64,000 nucleotides of DNA, taken from contig CAJNOP010000026.1 of the NCBI GenBank assembly GCA_905250075.1, forward strand, positions 64,211-128,210, given 5' to 3'. Every line of letters begins with the position of its first letter. Position 1 is the stretch's first letter. The notes beneath the pieces were generated by a model. That model saw only the letters and a program-made list of their open reading frames with translations. It did no database searches and was not told the origin of the DNA. The stretch comes from Rotaria sp. Silwood1. Taxonomy: Eukaryota; Rotifera; Eurotatoria; Philodinida; Philodinidae. The position numbers were made by a program, and so were the translations under genes. Positions 21,401 to 33,114 of the stretch are shown here, piece by piece.

Positions 21401-23185
21401 TCTGCATGAAACTGGAAATGATCACAGCATTAACAAAACATTGATCATCAATAAAAATGTTCGATGATTTAGTTACTTCATAGAATTATAGAGATGAAGA
21501 CTTTTTATGGAGCACTGCACACTCATTTCTACATACTATTTATATTAAATTCACTACGCTATGCCTATTTCTCAAAGCACTGAATTAAATTTTCTTATAG
21601 TCAGATTTTGCTTATTGTAATATCTTAAATTACACAGAACTCAGTGCTCTACAATAATATTAACTTGAAGTGATTCCAAGGCACAAAATGCAGAACTGCA
21701 CCTAAATCGTATAAACATAATTTTGGACTTCCTGAGAAAATTTACGGATAGCTGTTCAATCTTATTTCGAAAGGATAATGTGTCAATATATTCAGAAACA
21801 GGGGAAGAATTCTGATCATAACTAACTGTAAATAGTTGTCTTTTAGTGGCTGAAAGATGAGCGAATATCTTGTGCTATGACTTTTCGCATCATATGTCAA
21901 TCTGATCGTAACATTTAAATTCATACAGTTTTTACATAATTGATTATCTTAAGTGTAGTTAATAATCAAGATGAGTTTTCTTTTTTTTATACTTGTTACG
22001 ACGTCATTTTCTTTTTGCCAAACTAAAGAGTTTTTAATGAATATCGATTTATAGACTAGAAGATAACACGTAAAAGTTTGTTTTTCTTTTGAACAAATCA
22101 AATTTATTTTCTGAGACTTATTCATATTGTTTTTTTTGTAGAAGTATCTCGTTTAAATACTCAAGAAACATGGGAATTAGAATATGATGAACAACTTGGT
22201 TCACATACAAAATTACCAAATTTATTTCATGATATGATTGTCACGAAAACAAATATTATTCAAGAAAATGTTCTTTCTGTTAATGTAGCAAAAGGTGAAC
22301 GAAAAGTTAGTATATATATATATATTGATCTATCTCAATAATACAAAAAATCAATATTTGTTTTTAAAGTTTTTTGAAGATAAAGAAGCGACAAAACAAG
22401 CAGCTATAGCTGTTTATCGTTTATTAGGTGATTTTGCATCTGTATTTCAAATGTTAATAAAAGATTGTTCATCATCATCATCAAATTCCATTGAACCATT
22501 ATCATCATCAACAATAATGATAAATTCATCTGAACATTTATCTAAAACAATGTGTTTAATAATAATATTAAATAATTTTGCTTATACACGTCGTTTTATA
22601 CTTCCACGTTTAAAAAAAATTTTTCTTAATTATGGTTTTCGTGGTATGGATCGTGTTTATGATGAAACTGAAATTATATATAAACGTGTTGATGAACAAT
22701 TATTAGATACAGTACAAAATGAATATCTTCGACCATTTTTACATCGTTTAGAGTCTCGTATGTATGCTGGAAGATTTGATTGGGCAACACATATACGTGT
22801 TATATCAGTTAAAGATTATGTTAAACATATTATACTTGATTTAGCACGTGTACATGCTGAAATATATTCAATAAGTAGTCAATTAGTATTTATTGTTTTA
22901 TCACGTATATTATCAACATTAGTTAATGAATTAGCAAAATTATATTCAAATATAAATCAATTTAGTAAAGCCGGTAGTATGCAAGCATGTTTAGATTTAA
23001 TTGCTTTACAAGAATGTCTTGGACGTTGTATGGAAACAGAAACATCAAATAAATTAAAAGAACTTATAACACAAATACCTGATGCAGCTGAACATATTAA
23101 ATCAAAAGCATTAACTGATATGTTAAATGTTTTCTTAAAACAAATGCAACCATATTCAATTGCTTTTCGTGATGTTACACAATAA
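15500..23185 (+). CDS. EXOC2: exocyst complex component 2 (Sec5)
   Basis: Fifteen exons join in phase to 878 residues (human about 924): 15500-15776, 15846-15975, 16038-16081, 17938-18007, 18068-18192, 18244-18312, 18371-18516, 18585-18666, 18716-18940, 19560-19699, 19754-19804, 19852-20027, 20076-20197, 22142-22305, 22370-23185. The N-terminus is the IPT/TIG domain ([25 protein letters not shown]...[10 protein letters not shown]), which in mammals binds Ral GTPase. Helical rod signatures follow: [70 protein letters not shown] and [12 protein letters not shown]...LSRIL. Sec5 is a core subunit of the octameric exocyst tethering complex at the plasma membrane. Four introns are long and carry other elements (3: antisense ORF and GGAATG repeat; 9: foreign ORF piece; 13: mariner remnant). 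The coding frame itself looks intact. Confidence 0.95.
16062..16592 (-). CDS. antisense single-exon ORF in EXOC2 intron 3, putative membrane protein
   Basis: An intronless 176-residue frame runs opposite to EXOC2. It starts with a hydrophobic leader ([18 protein letters not shown]), then a polar Ser/Asn-rich region, and has one strong transmembrane segment near residues 115-135 ([20 protein letters not shown]) followed by a lysine-rich tail. This suggests a secreted/type I membrane protein. The codon choice resembles neighbouring genes. Its stop (16062-16064) lies inside EXOC2 exon 3 (16038-16081), so the last 20 nt are antisense to coding sequence and cover the EXOC2 splice donor. I do not recognise a family. 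A chance ORF is possible, but leader plus TM plus 176 codons in very AT-rich DNA argues for a real gene. Confidence 0.55.
   Translation of the reverse strand: MTFIISYQIFVFILIISSSIEYNSYLKTSLLKSLIQRRQLLDGIAKNDGVAPKPPGSDNSFNQNAISHLTQQSIIKQIFSTTAILIKNDLVEDRSIKDTSSSNSKSKASLIASILAPTGIVGLIGSIIGILFYKNNQNNSSINDTKGFFSKLFSKNSNATIENKLDEKYLLVGNIS
17640..17800. repeat. CCCATTCCA/GGAATGG tandem and palindromic repeat in EXOC2 intron 3
   Basis: Two 33-bp units (about 17709-17741 and 17742-17774), each of the form CCCATYTCATTCCAYCC then ATCGGAT, lie in tandem. They include the palindrome TTCCATCCCATCGGATGGAA. Outer ATTCCATGGAAT near 17660 and GGAATGGGT near 17697 extend the pattern. Base composition is unlike the surrounding AT-rich intron. 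The remainder of the intron (16593-17640) shows nothing recognisable. Confidence 0.6.
18941..19559 (+). other. foreign-looking coding fragment inside EXOC2 intron 9
   Basis: Typical introns here are about 60 nt, but this one is 619 nt. It holds two overlapping open stretches in different frames, 18954-19217 and 19132-19410. The first runs through [20 protein letters not shown] and ends NSD-stop. The second continues with [17 protein letters not shown] and [14 protein letters not shown] and stops at 19408. The natural switch point is a run of nine A at about 19167-19175. Codons such as CTG, CTC, ACC, GAG and CGA make its composition clearly different from the host exons. I do not recognise the protein; it could be a piece of a mobile element or an integrated viral gene. 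No target duplication was identified. Confidence 0.5.
20930..21430 (+). pseudogene. Tc1/mariner transposase remnant in EXOC2 intron 13
   Basis: Frame-shifted blocks of a DDE transposase are readable in the 1.9-kb intron (20198-22141). They are SIKVNV followed by stop-G (the IKVNVWG block, about 21100-21125), [14 protein letters not shown] (about 21180-21225), and DWPSI...[13 protein letters not shown] (about 21270-21325). The last matches the mariner W-P-x-S-P-D-L-N-P-I-E-N-V-W motif around the final acidic residue. Several stops and indels show it is inactive. The rest of the intron (20280-20900 and 21430-22140) is AT-rich without a recognisable feature. Confidence 0.75.
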
Positions 23186-23652
23186 TAAGTGAATAATAAT
23201 AAACTTAGAAGTGAAAGAACAATTATTCTTATATGTGTGTATGATTTTTTTTCTGGATTAGATAGATCATATGCGATTATCAGCAGTGATGTATAATTTT
23301 GCTTTTTTTTCTCTTTTTTTTTGTACATTGTCATTACTTTATTTCTTCAGGACTATAGATATCAAATTTTCAAAGTGTAGTTTCATTTTCTTGTTGTTGT
23401 TGAGAACGAGAAACGTGTTCGGAAAATTTATTTACGAAAAATTAGAATATGAGGGATGCATTTTCAAGTCGGAAAGCTTTTTTTTTTCATAGTGCTGTCT
23501 TTATTCACATTAAGTCTAATTATTAATTTCAAAAGCTTAAAATCTTGTCATTAGAACAAAAAATTTTCATGTAATTTATAAAAATATCTCTTCATTAATT
23601 AAATATGCAATATTCTATTTTTTATCATTTTATTTTTATCTCTAGATTTATA
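23186..23652. other. EXOC2 3' flank / SLC38 5' flank
   Basis: This 467-nt spacer lies between two genes on the same strand. It has a T-rich 3' part and a TCTCTAG just before the SLC38 ATG that could be a 5'-UTR splice acceptor. Confidence 0.45.
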
Positions 23653-26648
23653 ATGCAATTGAGCTTTAGTAAATTTTTACAACCGAGTTTTCCACAAAAA
23701 AGTGTATTAAGTTTATCAAATGCTATTGTTGGTGCATCTGTTCTCTCAATGGCATATTGTTTTCAACAAGTAATTGAAATTTCAGTTTATTAATTATTAA
23801 GCAAAAATAAAAATTCTAATTTTTCATTGTTAGTGTGGGATTATTTTAGCAACATTATTAATAATTATTTCTGCACTAATTACATCATATTCATGTAAAA
23901 TTCTTATTGCAAGTGCTCAAACAACGAACTCAACAACCTATGAATATTTAGGTTTACGAGCGATGGGTAAGAATAAAACATCAAATTTTATTTGAATGAA
24001 TTTAATTAGTTTTAAAAAGATAATAGGACGTTCAATGAAATTAATTGTGGAACTAAGGTAATTTTATTTTAAAAACAAAGTTAAGCAAAATTAAATATTG
24101 TTTTTTTTTAAATTTTAGTTCCATTGGCCTTCTATTCGGTTCCATTGTAGCTTATCAAATGATTATTGGTGATCTTGGTTCAGTAGTTGTTTCACAAGCA
24201 TTTAATATAACGGTGAATTCGAATTAAGTTTTATCTAATTTATTCATAATCTTTTTTTCAGTTTAGAATTCACCATTAATAAGAGCTTTAGTTATGTTAA
24301 TATTGACATGTACGGTTTCATTTCCAATAAGTTTATCGGAAAGATTTGATCATTTAACACCAATATCGATTCAATCGATTTTATTCTATTTTCTTTTTGG
24401 CATATATGTAATTATAGACTATAATTAAATAGGTAAATGTTATATTCGTTTTGTTGTTTCTTGTAGACGTTTGCTCAACTATGGCTAAATTCAAAGAAGA
24501 TATCATTCAATATGAATAAACTTGTTTATTGGAGATGGAGTGGATTATTTATTAGTTTACCAATTGTATCACTCTCATTTTCATGTCAAACGTAAGGATA
24601 TTAATTGATGAAAGTTTACTAGTTTTAGTTTATTGGAATTTCGAAAGTTTAACCATAGCATGAAAAAAGCAGAAATGGCCATCTCGAACTTCACTGTAGA
24701 TCTTCATTAATTTCAATCCAACTTTGATGAGAAAAAGCATCAACTCCGAAATTAATTCGAAGTCTCAGTTCGAGTTGCCATCTTTGTAAAGAACTGCATA
24801 TGATAAGCATTCTGTATAAAGAGATATGATATATTCTTGAAAAATTAATTTTGAAATGTTGATAGTCAGAATAAACATAGTATAACTCCTGATGGAGTTC
24901 AGATAAGTATTTCCGATCTTTATTGGAAAAAGAATTGAAATCAAAAACATGTTGATAAAGATCGATGTATTTTTTTTCTTTTATGTTTTGTTAAACAATT
25001 GAATTCAGCCATACAAAAGTTTCTATATACGAAGAAAAGAGATGGCCCTAACTCTTTTTACCATAAGCTGCGTCGAATGCGATAGTTCTTGTGAGATATT
25101 TATGATCAATTGGTAATGTTGAAATGAATAAGCTCGATTTTGGTCGATAAAAGAAATCGATTGTCAGTTGTGACAATATCACATTCAACGCAATTTTTAC
25201 ACAACTATAGAAGTTGTAGTCTCCAATACAAAAATTATTGATCCTGGTCCAGACACAATGCAGAAAAAATGGCGCTCCTAAAAAGATCGGATTGACCCCT
25301 ATCATATACTGATGATGCTATAATTTTCTTTGAGTTTTTATGTGTAATCTAAATGATAGTTTGATTTGATATTTTAGTTAGGTAACTTGAATGAAGATAG
25401 TTGTTTAAAAGATGTTTAAAAAAGAAATATTTGAATATTTTTGGGAGTATGTATAAGTCTAAATCAATATTAACGAAATAATCATACAACATGAATATGT
25501 CAGACTTGATATTATCAAATGATGTGTGCTTTTTACTAGTAAAAAATTTCTTAAATCATAAATGTTCCAACTCATGATGAAATATATTATAAAAAAAAAA
25601 GTCACTCGCGAAAAAACTATTTGAATTTAAAATTTCAGAATGTTATTCGTCGTTTTTTCTGAATTATCTGAGTCAACATCACATGCTATGAATGATATTA
25701 TTGATTTATCAGTTATACTTGTCGGATTTATTTATTTTATTGTAAGATAAAATTAATCTTCTTTATTCATTGAAAAAAACACCATACATTGTTTTTTTCT
25801 TCTAGTCTGGTCTTTTTGGTTATTTAGCTTTTTTTTCAATCTATGAATTTATTCCCGGAAATATAATGCAAATATTTCCAAAAAATTTATTTCAACAAAT
25901 ATTCTTATGGGGTTTTATACTTAATTGTACGACTGGTATTCCATTTATGGTTAATCCTACACGCGGAAGTTTATTTACATTATGGAATGATCAAGTAAAT
26001 ATTAATTTTTCTCACATTGAATAGATCTATTAATTTGTTTTTTTTTCTTTTTTTTTTCTTTTTTTCTAGAAACAACAATCTCTTTTCGGTGAACGTCATA
26101 TTATGCCTCGACGATTATTTATAATATTTACAGGAATTGTCGTTTTCCTACCGACATTTATTGCAATATGTATACCAAATCTTGAATTTGCATTAGCATT
26201 AACAGGCGCAACAAGTGGACAATTAATTTGTTATATACTTCCTGCAATAATTACTCTTAATGTTATGCCCAACGGAATAGATATTCTCAAAACAAAAGTA
26301 TGAAGATTTTTCTTTTATTTTTAATAAATCAATAAATTAGTTATTTAGGCATTAATGATACTTGGAATAATTTCATTAATTATTTGTACCATAATGACAT
26401 TTGAAAAAGAAATTGTAGATAGTAATAGTATGTAATTAAATGTTTTATACACAAAGAAAAAAAAAAGAAATATACTTTTAGCGTCATTATCATCATCTGT
26501 TATAACAACAAGCATTAGTAATGTTTTAAAACCAACGGTAGAAATAAAAGATAAAATTTATTTTTCATTATATTTGCCATTGTTTTTCTTCTTTCAGAAC
26601 GTATCTATAACGAGCGTGTCCGAAAATAAAATTTATGATAAAAACTAA
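23653..26648 (+). CDS. SLC38-family (SNAT/AAAP) amino-acid transporter, SLC38A10-like
   Basis: Twelve exons join in phase to 448 residues: 23653-23769, 23834-23966, 24027-24057, 24119-24212, 24267-24407, 24467-24591, 25639-25741, 25806-25994, 26070-26297, 26349-26427, 26482-26537, 26598-26648. About eleven hydrophobic segments are present. Family landmarks are SLSNAIVGASVLSMAYCFQQCGIILA (TM1; compare [20 protein letters not shown] in SLC38A10), YQMIIGDLGS, FSCQTMLFVVFSEL, SGLFGYLAFF, IPGNIMQIFP, GIPFMVNPTR and LALTGATSGQLICYILPA. It should be a plasma- or endomembrane amino-acid carrier, probably cation-coupled; the substrate cannot be read. The long C-terminal tail of vertebrate SLC38A10 is absent. 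Intron 6 (24592-25638) is 1 kb and shows nothing recognisable. Confidence 0.88.
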
Positions 26649-29600
26649 CTGTCATTGTATTTTATTATTAGTCATTTTCTTTTTTTTTGTGATTAAAAGA
26701 TATTTGAATGAAACATTATTTCATAAGTTAAGATCTTAATAAAATAAAGAGAAATGTAATCATTCAATGAATTATTATGACACATGAGATGTATTTATGT
26801 TTCACTAAAGCCCTTTATTTAAATAGATTCGTATGTTTATTTGATTTCAAATAAAGAAAAATAATGATCTTATCAATCGATAATTTAAATCAAAACTTTC
26901 TTATATAAATTTTCAATAAGATTATTTGGAAAAAAAAGCAGAATAAACTCAGTCAAAGTAATAGAAATTTGTTTTTTTTTATTTTGGCTCTCTTTGTTTT
27001 CTCTTTATTAAAGATCTAAGATTAACACAAGCAAATATTGAATATCGTTAGAATAATAAATAGTCTAAAATAAATGTTGATTTCCATTAGATTAACGCCG
27101 TTATGTTTTTATTCAACACATTCTTTAAACGATTTATTCGTTCTTTCTATTTCGTTTTCTCATTTAAGAATTAAAAAACAAAAATCATTTTCTAATAATC
27201 TGTTTTTTTACGTCAATATCATAATGCCATCAATTAATGTAATCAATCGTTGATCATCAATTGACACCTATCAACTATATTCAATAAATATCTGTCAAAT
27301 ACTCAAACATCTGCTTAGTAAGGATTTCCATATGGGAAACCTTTCTCTTTTTTCTTAAGATCAGATAAATATATTGTGTCTGATATCTATCTCTACTGTT
27401 TATCAGTAAGAATATTAATCGATCTATGAGATTGAAGAGATCATTGAATTTATTATTGAATTATTACTGTAGTTGTTCTTGTGTCACTATCAATGACGTG
27501 TTAAATTGATTTTCGAAAGCAATCTAGTTGTTATTGTTTTGAAGCACTACATTATTCGATAAATATCATGACAGATCAAGTTAAATTGTATTTATTCACA
27601 ATTAAATTCTAAAGATTCTTAGATTTTACTTCTAACAATACCTATCAATCAAGTGAATGGCTAGAAGCAGAAAAATCCATTTGGGAATCATTACAACTAC
27701 AATGTTTATTTTAGCGACAATTCATAGAAAACTACAATTAATAGATTGTAACTACTAACCATTGAATAAAATTTTTTCTTATTAACAATAAAAATAAAAG
27801 ATAAGAAGTGCATAATCTATTATTACTATAGGAAGTCTTGAAAGTAACTATATTAGATAAAATGAATCAATTTGATCTAGTTTTTTTTCGCATCATTTAA
27901 CATCAAAAAGAAACTCTAATTCATCTAATAAGCATATCAAAATATTTAAATCCTATTCTAAGATATATATTTTTGTCCGTCGTAGATACAACAAAAAAGT
28001 AACATATCACGCATATATGCGTGACACTTTTTCTCAAAACAGAAATTTATTCCAGCATAATTGAAAAGCATTATTTTTGTCCTTCTTCTTTTTCTATTGC
28101 ATATCCACGGATAATAAATGAAAATAATTAAAATCTCTTTCCTTTTAGCATACATCGAGTGTCATTATTTACTAAACTAATGTCAATCGATACAATAAAT
28201 TTTTGTTTTTGTTTATTCTCATCTAGTTTGAGTCGTTTTATTCGTTTAAATAAATCTTTTGGGAATCAACGTCTTATCTCTTTTCTTCAATTCTGTATAT
28301 GTCTATGAACAATTGTCATATTCATAAGTCTCTTTGTCGTGAGACTTTGCATGTCTGCTGTTCTGTGAGCACAAATATGAAATTAACTTGTTCTGTGTTC
28401 ATACACGCAAACATCGTCAGATTTTTCTCTTTTGTCTTCTCTTTTATTTTGCTTCAGCAATCTTCCTTTATTTTTCTTCGACTCGACTAACAAATTAACA
28501 TTAAACTATTGGTTTGCAAGAATCTTTATGTACGATAGTACCAACAATACTAAGTTCCAAAAAACGTAAAGAACAACTGTGCACAAATAGGTCCTGATGA
28601 TGTTTTCTTATGCAGGAGGCAGCTATATGCGTTTGCATTATTCACTTTTATCGCTTGCGTTCATCTTTACTAATAGAAAAGCGGAAACGAAGGAGGATGG
28701 ATGAAATAATGGGACAGAGAGGAAGAGAAAAGAAAAAACTATCTTTAACTAGTAGAGACTCTAAAGAGAAAAAAACAACAACAATTGGTTGGAGATTGAG
28801 ATCATATATTCTTGTGTATATATATATATGCATACATATATATTTATTGTATAAAGAATGACAACAAACTTTAAAAGATTATGATTATTTTTATCCTACA
28901 TAATTATTACCATTTACAAGTAAGGAAAAGTTCGTTCTTTTGTTTCTTCAAGATATTTAGTAATTAGAGAAGTTTGAATGCATAATTATATACTACTGCT
29001 TGATGATATTTCCCTTTCCATTGAAAAGAATATAAAGAGACAAAAAGAAATGAGGATACTATTGCAGTTAATAACTATGCTATTTACTACAGTGTCAAAT
29101 AAAATGACCTTTTTATTTCTTTAATAAGAAATCACACCACGACAATAATAACAAAATCTTATTTTGCTATCTTAACTACAGCTTGAGATATAATAGGAAG
29201 GAATTTAGTTGATGTTAATAATCATTCTTGATGCAATAGAAACATTGCTTGTTGTTACTAATGGGCTTTTAACTATGAGTTATGCCATCTAGATCTCATG
29301 TGATTTTACATGAGAGAATACATTAAACATGCAACATAGAATATTATTATTAGTGTATATTCTAAAATGACTCTCTATAGATAAATCTCATATCGTAGAA
29401 TATTCATTGTCGCTCTTGTTTTTCTTACTATTTTCAGTAATACATCTTCTTGATTACGATGTAAAAAGAAAAAAACTTTTGCTAATTCCTAATCAGAAAT
29501 GAATTTCCCATTTTTTTTATAAGGAGATTTCTATGCGTGTTTTGAAAATAACCTCACAAAGTCATCTTTTTCTTTTTTTCTTCTTCTTTGTGTCACATTC

Positions 29601-30345
29601 TTTTTTCTTTATACTATATCACTTTGGTGTGCACATACTCTTGCATATAGAATAATTGATTGTGAACATCTCAGGCAAGCGAACGAACGACTTCCGTACG
29701 TCATTCTCAGTCTTTTTTCCTTTTTTGATTCCTTTCTTCTTTGTCTTTCTTCTTCTTCTTTTTTTTCTGTTTTTTGGTATTATTATTGTCAGTTTTCTAA
29801 ACGAATAATGAATGAAAATTTTCATTTGATTTGTCATTTTATTGAGTTTTTAATTTATATTGATTAAATATTATAATGATGTCTTGACGAAATTGACAGA
29901 AGTTTTATTATGTCAATTTATAATTAATAAGTATTATTTAGAAGAAGGATGTACCCGATGAGTTCTTTTTTTTGAAGAAAAAGAAGATGATGATGATGAT
30001 GGTGGTGGTGGTGAAAGATAGAATAGTTTGGCATACTTCAGAAGTCATCACTTAATATACACGATAAGTACAATATGATTGTAGTAAAATGTAGTTTTCT
30101 TCTGTAAACAGAATACAACTAATTAACATAAGTGCTTATTGATAGGAAAGAAAACCTGTTCAAACTTCTTTTTTCATAATTTTAATGCTTTTTTTCCAGT
30201 TATGAATTATCTTTCTTGACATCTTTGAAAATATTAGGATTTGTATTGTTTATAATAATCTAAGATGTATTTTTAGGAATGAGATTATCATTGTAATAAA
30301 TAAGAAAAACAAAACACTTGTTTAACATTATTGTGAACATTAATT
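26649..30345. other. 3.7-kb gene-free AT-rich region
   Basis: No coding frame with family resemblance, RNA gene or clear repeat is seen. There is low-complexity sequence: a strongly pyrimidine-rich stretch at about 29560-29780 (TTC/TTCTTT runs), a GATGATGATGGTGGTGG stretch near 29985-30012, and TA-runs near 28820. Short open frames at 27958, 28299, 28610 and 29619 have the composition of these repeats and are not called. Confidence 0.6.
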
Positions 30346-30899
30346 ATGTTTTCATCAAGAGCTTTTTCAGCCCTTCATTCTCATCAAAAATTATCACCAT
30401 GTCGATGGTCATCATCAGCTCCATCCTTAGTTGGTGAACGTGGTGGTACGACATTGGGTATGACATGTTTTATAAAATGATTAGTTATTTCAATAAATCT
30501 TATTTTAATAATTATATATATATATATAGATGCATCATTACACAGTCCATTTCAATCATATACTTCTAGAAAGGCTCATCCCAAAAGGCACTTGGTTTGT
30601 GCAATTATTTCATCTTTATTATTTTTTGTCACCGGTAAGCGAGGATTAATGACAAAGAGTTTTTATATGAATTCTATCTTTTTTAAAACTATATTTAAAA
30701 AAAATTACTTTATGCAGGTATTGTTGCAGTTTATTATGGTGTTAAATCTTTACATTGTGAACGTGATGGATATTATGAACAAGCATTAATACATTCACGT
30801 CGTTCATTATCTTGGTCATTGGCAACATATGTGATTGCTCTATTTATTTATTTGACTCTTGGTCTTATTCTTTTTATTCGACAAATTGATCATCATTAA
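30346..30899 (+). CDS. dispanin/CD225-family two-TM membrane protein
   Basis: Three exons (30346-30457, 30530-30634, 30718-30899) give 132 residues. A Ser-rich cytosolic N-terminus of about 60 residues precedes a first hydrophobic segment (LVCAIISSLLFFVTGIVAVYYGVKSL). A short loop with the family pattern A...SRRSLSWS follows, then a second membrane segment (LATYVIALFIYLTLGLILFI). The order helix - YG.KS - Y..A...SR...W - helix is the CD225/dispanin domain also found in IFITM and PRRT proteins, which influence membrane fusion and vesicle traffic. The specific role is unknown. A polyadenylation-type AATAAA begins two bases after the stop (30901-30906). Confidence 0.75.
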
Positions 30900-31277
30900 C
30901 AATAAAAAGGTATAATTAAAAGTTTTCTTTTTTTTTTGTTCTGATTGTTGTTTTCTTTTCTTGTTTCGTCCTATCCAGACAAATCAAACACATATATATA
31001 TTTATTTATGTTTTCTTTGATATTTAATAAAAATGTATATATTAAAAATGAAAATCGTGTAAATAAAAAATAATCAAATGTTACATTGATCATTATTTGT
31101 ACTAACATTACATGAAATGTTCCACTTTTGATTGAATTCAAAATCATATTTGTATCTTTTAATGATCTTTCTTTCTTACAAAAAACAAGAGAATAAAATA
31201 TGTTCATAAGAAAAGATTTACTGTGTAAAAAATTTACTAGGCATTTTCATTGGAAATAATTTTTCATCTCCAGTTAT

Positions 31278-32815
31278 CTAATTAAGTCGTTGCATATCAG
31301 TTAATAGTAAATTAGCACTAAGCTTTAATTCAATTGTACTGTTACTTGCTTTTATAGATTCAAATAATGATTGTAAATCAAATGTAACTGGCTTTGAATA
31401 TGTATCATCTTCTAATAAGTCAAAATAATATTCAATACGAATAAAATACTTGCTTAATCTTAATTGATCTAATGTGAATTAATGCACATTTAATAGTAAT
31501 GAATCTGTTAAGACTGACCATGTTCAACCATAAGCAGCTGAATAATTATTAGAGTTTGTTGAGTTAATTAAGAGTTACCAATTGATTACATATATAAACA
31601 TTGAGAAGCAACACGAAGATATCAAGAATTCGAAGCAACTCGTTCAACAATAAGAAAATGTCGACCATGAACGACAAGACTTTCACCATATACAATTTCA
31701 TTCAAAAATTCACGGACATCACGTGTCTCAAATTGGAGTAAATAACGATGAACTGTGATTTTAACTGAACTATTATGAATACTATTACTATACATTCTGA
31801 ACAATAGTTTGTGAATTAGAAACAACAAAATATTCATAGATTTAATGAATGAGATGATCGTCATCTTGCAAAAGATTTTAACAACTATCCAGAATTGCAA
31901 CATTTTGCATAAAAGAAATGAATCATAATGATTATTTTTCACTTGACTGATCATACACGTTTATATAAAAAAAAATTGCGTTGAAATCAATACATAACCT
32001 AACTAATACAGAAGTGATATTATCTATTTCTACTTGATTCAATTTTTTTTCAAGATAGGTTGCGCAGTCAAAGACAAGAAAGAGTGATTAAAGATTACAC
32101 AAAACATAACAAAGAAATTCTTTTTATCGAAGTTGAACACAATTTAATAGAAGATGTTAAAAATTATAAAATATAACTGCTTGTTAGTTCATATAATGAA
32201 CAAAGTGCCTAAGAGCTTTAACGTTTCTACATTCAGATTGGTTTTCCAAAGTTAGAAAACTTAAACGTATTCAAGTTTTATATTCTTAGAAAGAATATAA
32301 ATGAATTTCTAATATGCTTTTCTAGATCTAAATAGCCGTAATGTATCATTATTACTGAAATCAAACAATTGAGTATGCGAGTTTTTGATTTTGATGATAT
32401 ATTCTAACTTAATATTATAGGACAAGGTCATTGATTCTTATAAGTAAGAACATTTAATTGATGATTTTGTTCTTTAATCCATATTCAACTATTAATTGAA
32501 TAATCATTTCCATTTCATATTTCAACAATTGTATAATTCCATGTTGGTCGATAATCTCTTTGTCTTTCAAGAACTTCACGTCCATTTGCATTCGTATAAT
32601 ATTTTAATTGACTTTGAATATCAGTATCATAATGAATAATAATTTCTTTACTAATATTATCATTGATAAGTGTAGGTCCAACAGTTCATTGAATTTCAAC
32701 GAATTCTACATCCTCATATAAACTTATATCTTGACTTGCCCAATCATTGAAATCAATGATTGCTGTTTGAACATTTTCTTCTTTAATACATCTACCAAAT
32801 GACATGACAAATGAA
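31278..32815 (-). pseudogene. alpha-mannosidase (GH38, MAN2B1-type), decayed C-terminal part
   Basis: Reading the minus strand with frame changes recovers the lysosomal alpha-mannosidase beta-sandwich region in the correct order. Blocks are VEIQ-stop-TVGPTLINDNISKEI and YYTNANGREVLERQRDYRPTWN (32720-32540; family has WTVGPI...NGREILERRRDYRPTW), GNDYSIN and IWIKEQ (about 32510-32450), FLNEIVYGESLVVHGRHFLIVE (31710-31635), and the C-terminal LRLSKYFIRIEYYFDLLEDD...SKPVTFDLQSLFE (about 31470-31370), ending at stop 31278-31280. A TGG-to-TGA stop in the WTVGP block and a TAA in the VH-L block, plus frame breaks, indicate decay. It lies in order downstream of the intact 5' exons across the gap. Confidence 0.75.
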
Positions 32816-33014
32816 AAGAGAAAACATCTCATAAAAAAATATTTACGATGAGCGTGTTTGACTAACTAATGCTTGTTCAAAAGAATAGTGGTCGTGGGTA
32901 TTTTTGGAATAACTCAAGAATGGAAAGAGCTAGAGAGCTGCGGTTTTTACCATCACGTAGTTAAATGAGTACTCTATATATTCATCAAGACATGCTAGAA
33001 TTTCTTTCAGATTC

Positions 33015-33114
33015 NNNNNNNNNNNNNNNNNNNNNNNNNNNNNNNNNNNNNNNNNNNNNNNNNNNNNNNNNNNNNNNNNNNNNNNNNNNNNNNNNNNNNN
33101 NNNNNNNNNNNNNN
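33015..33114. other. assembly gap of 100 N
   Basis: A run of exactly 100 N, the usual placeholder for a gap of unknown size. It falls inside the alpha-mannosidase gene, so the missing middle of that gene (most of the catalytic domain) may lie in it, or two unrelated pieces may have been joined here. Confidence 0.98.

Noticed and set aside
22957..23334. 125-codon minus-strand frame opposite the EXOC2 3' end
   Set aside because: It is a shadow of the last EXOC2 exon; the sense frame has the strong family match.
24765..25305. Two minus-strand frames in SLC38 intron 6
   Set aside because: They are short, without a start context or domain, within an intron. A decayed element is possible but I could not identify one.
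28299..29837. Several 60-83-codon frames in the 26.6-30.3 kb region
   Set aside because: They follow low-complexity CT/GA-rich sequence, occur on both strands over the same bases, and show no recognisable domain.
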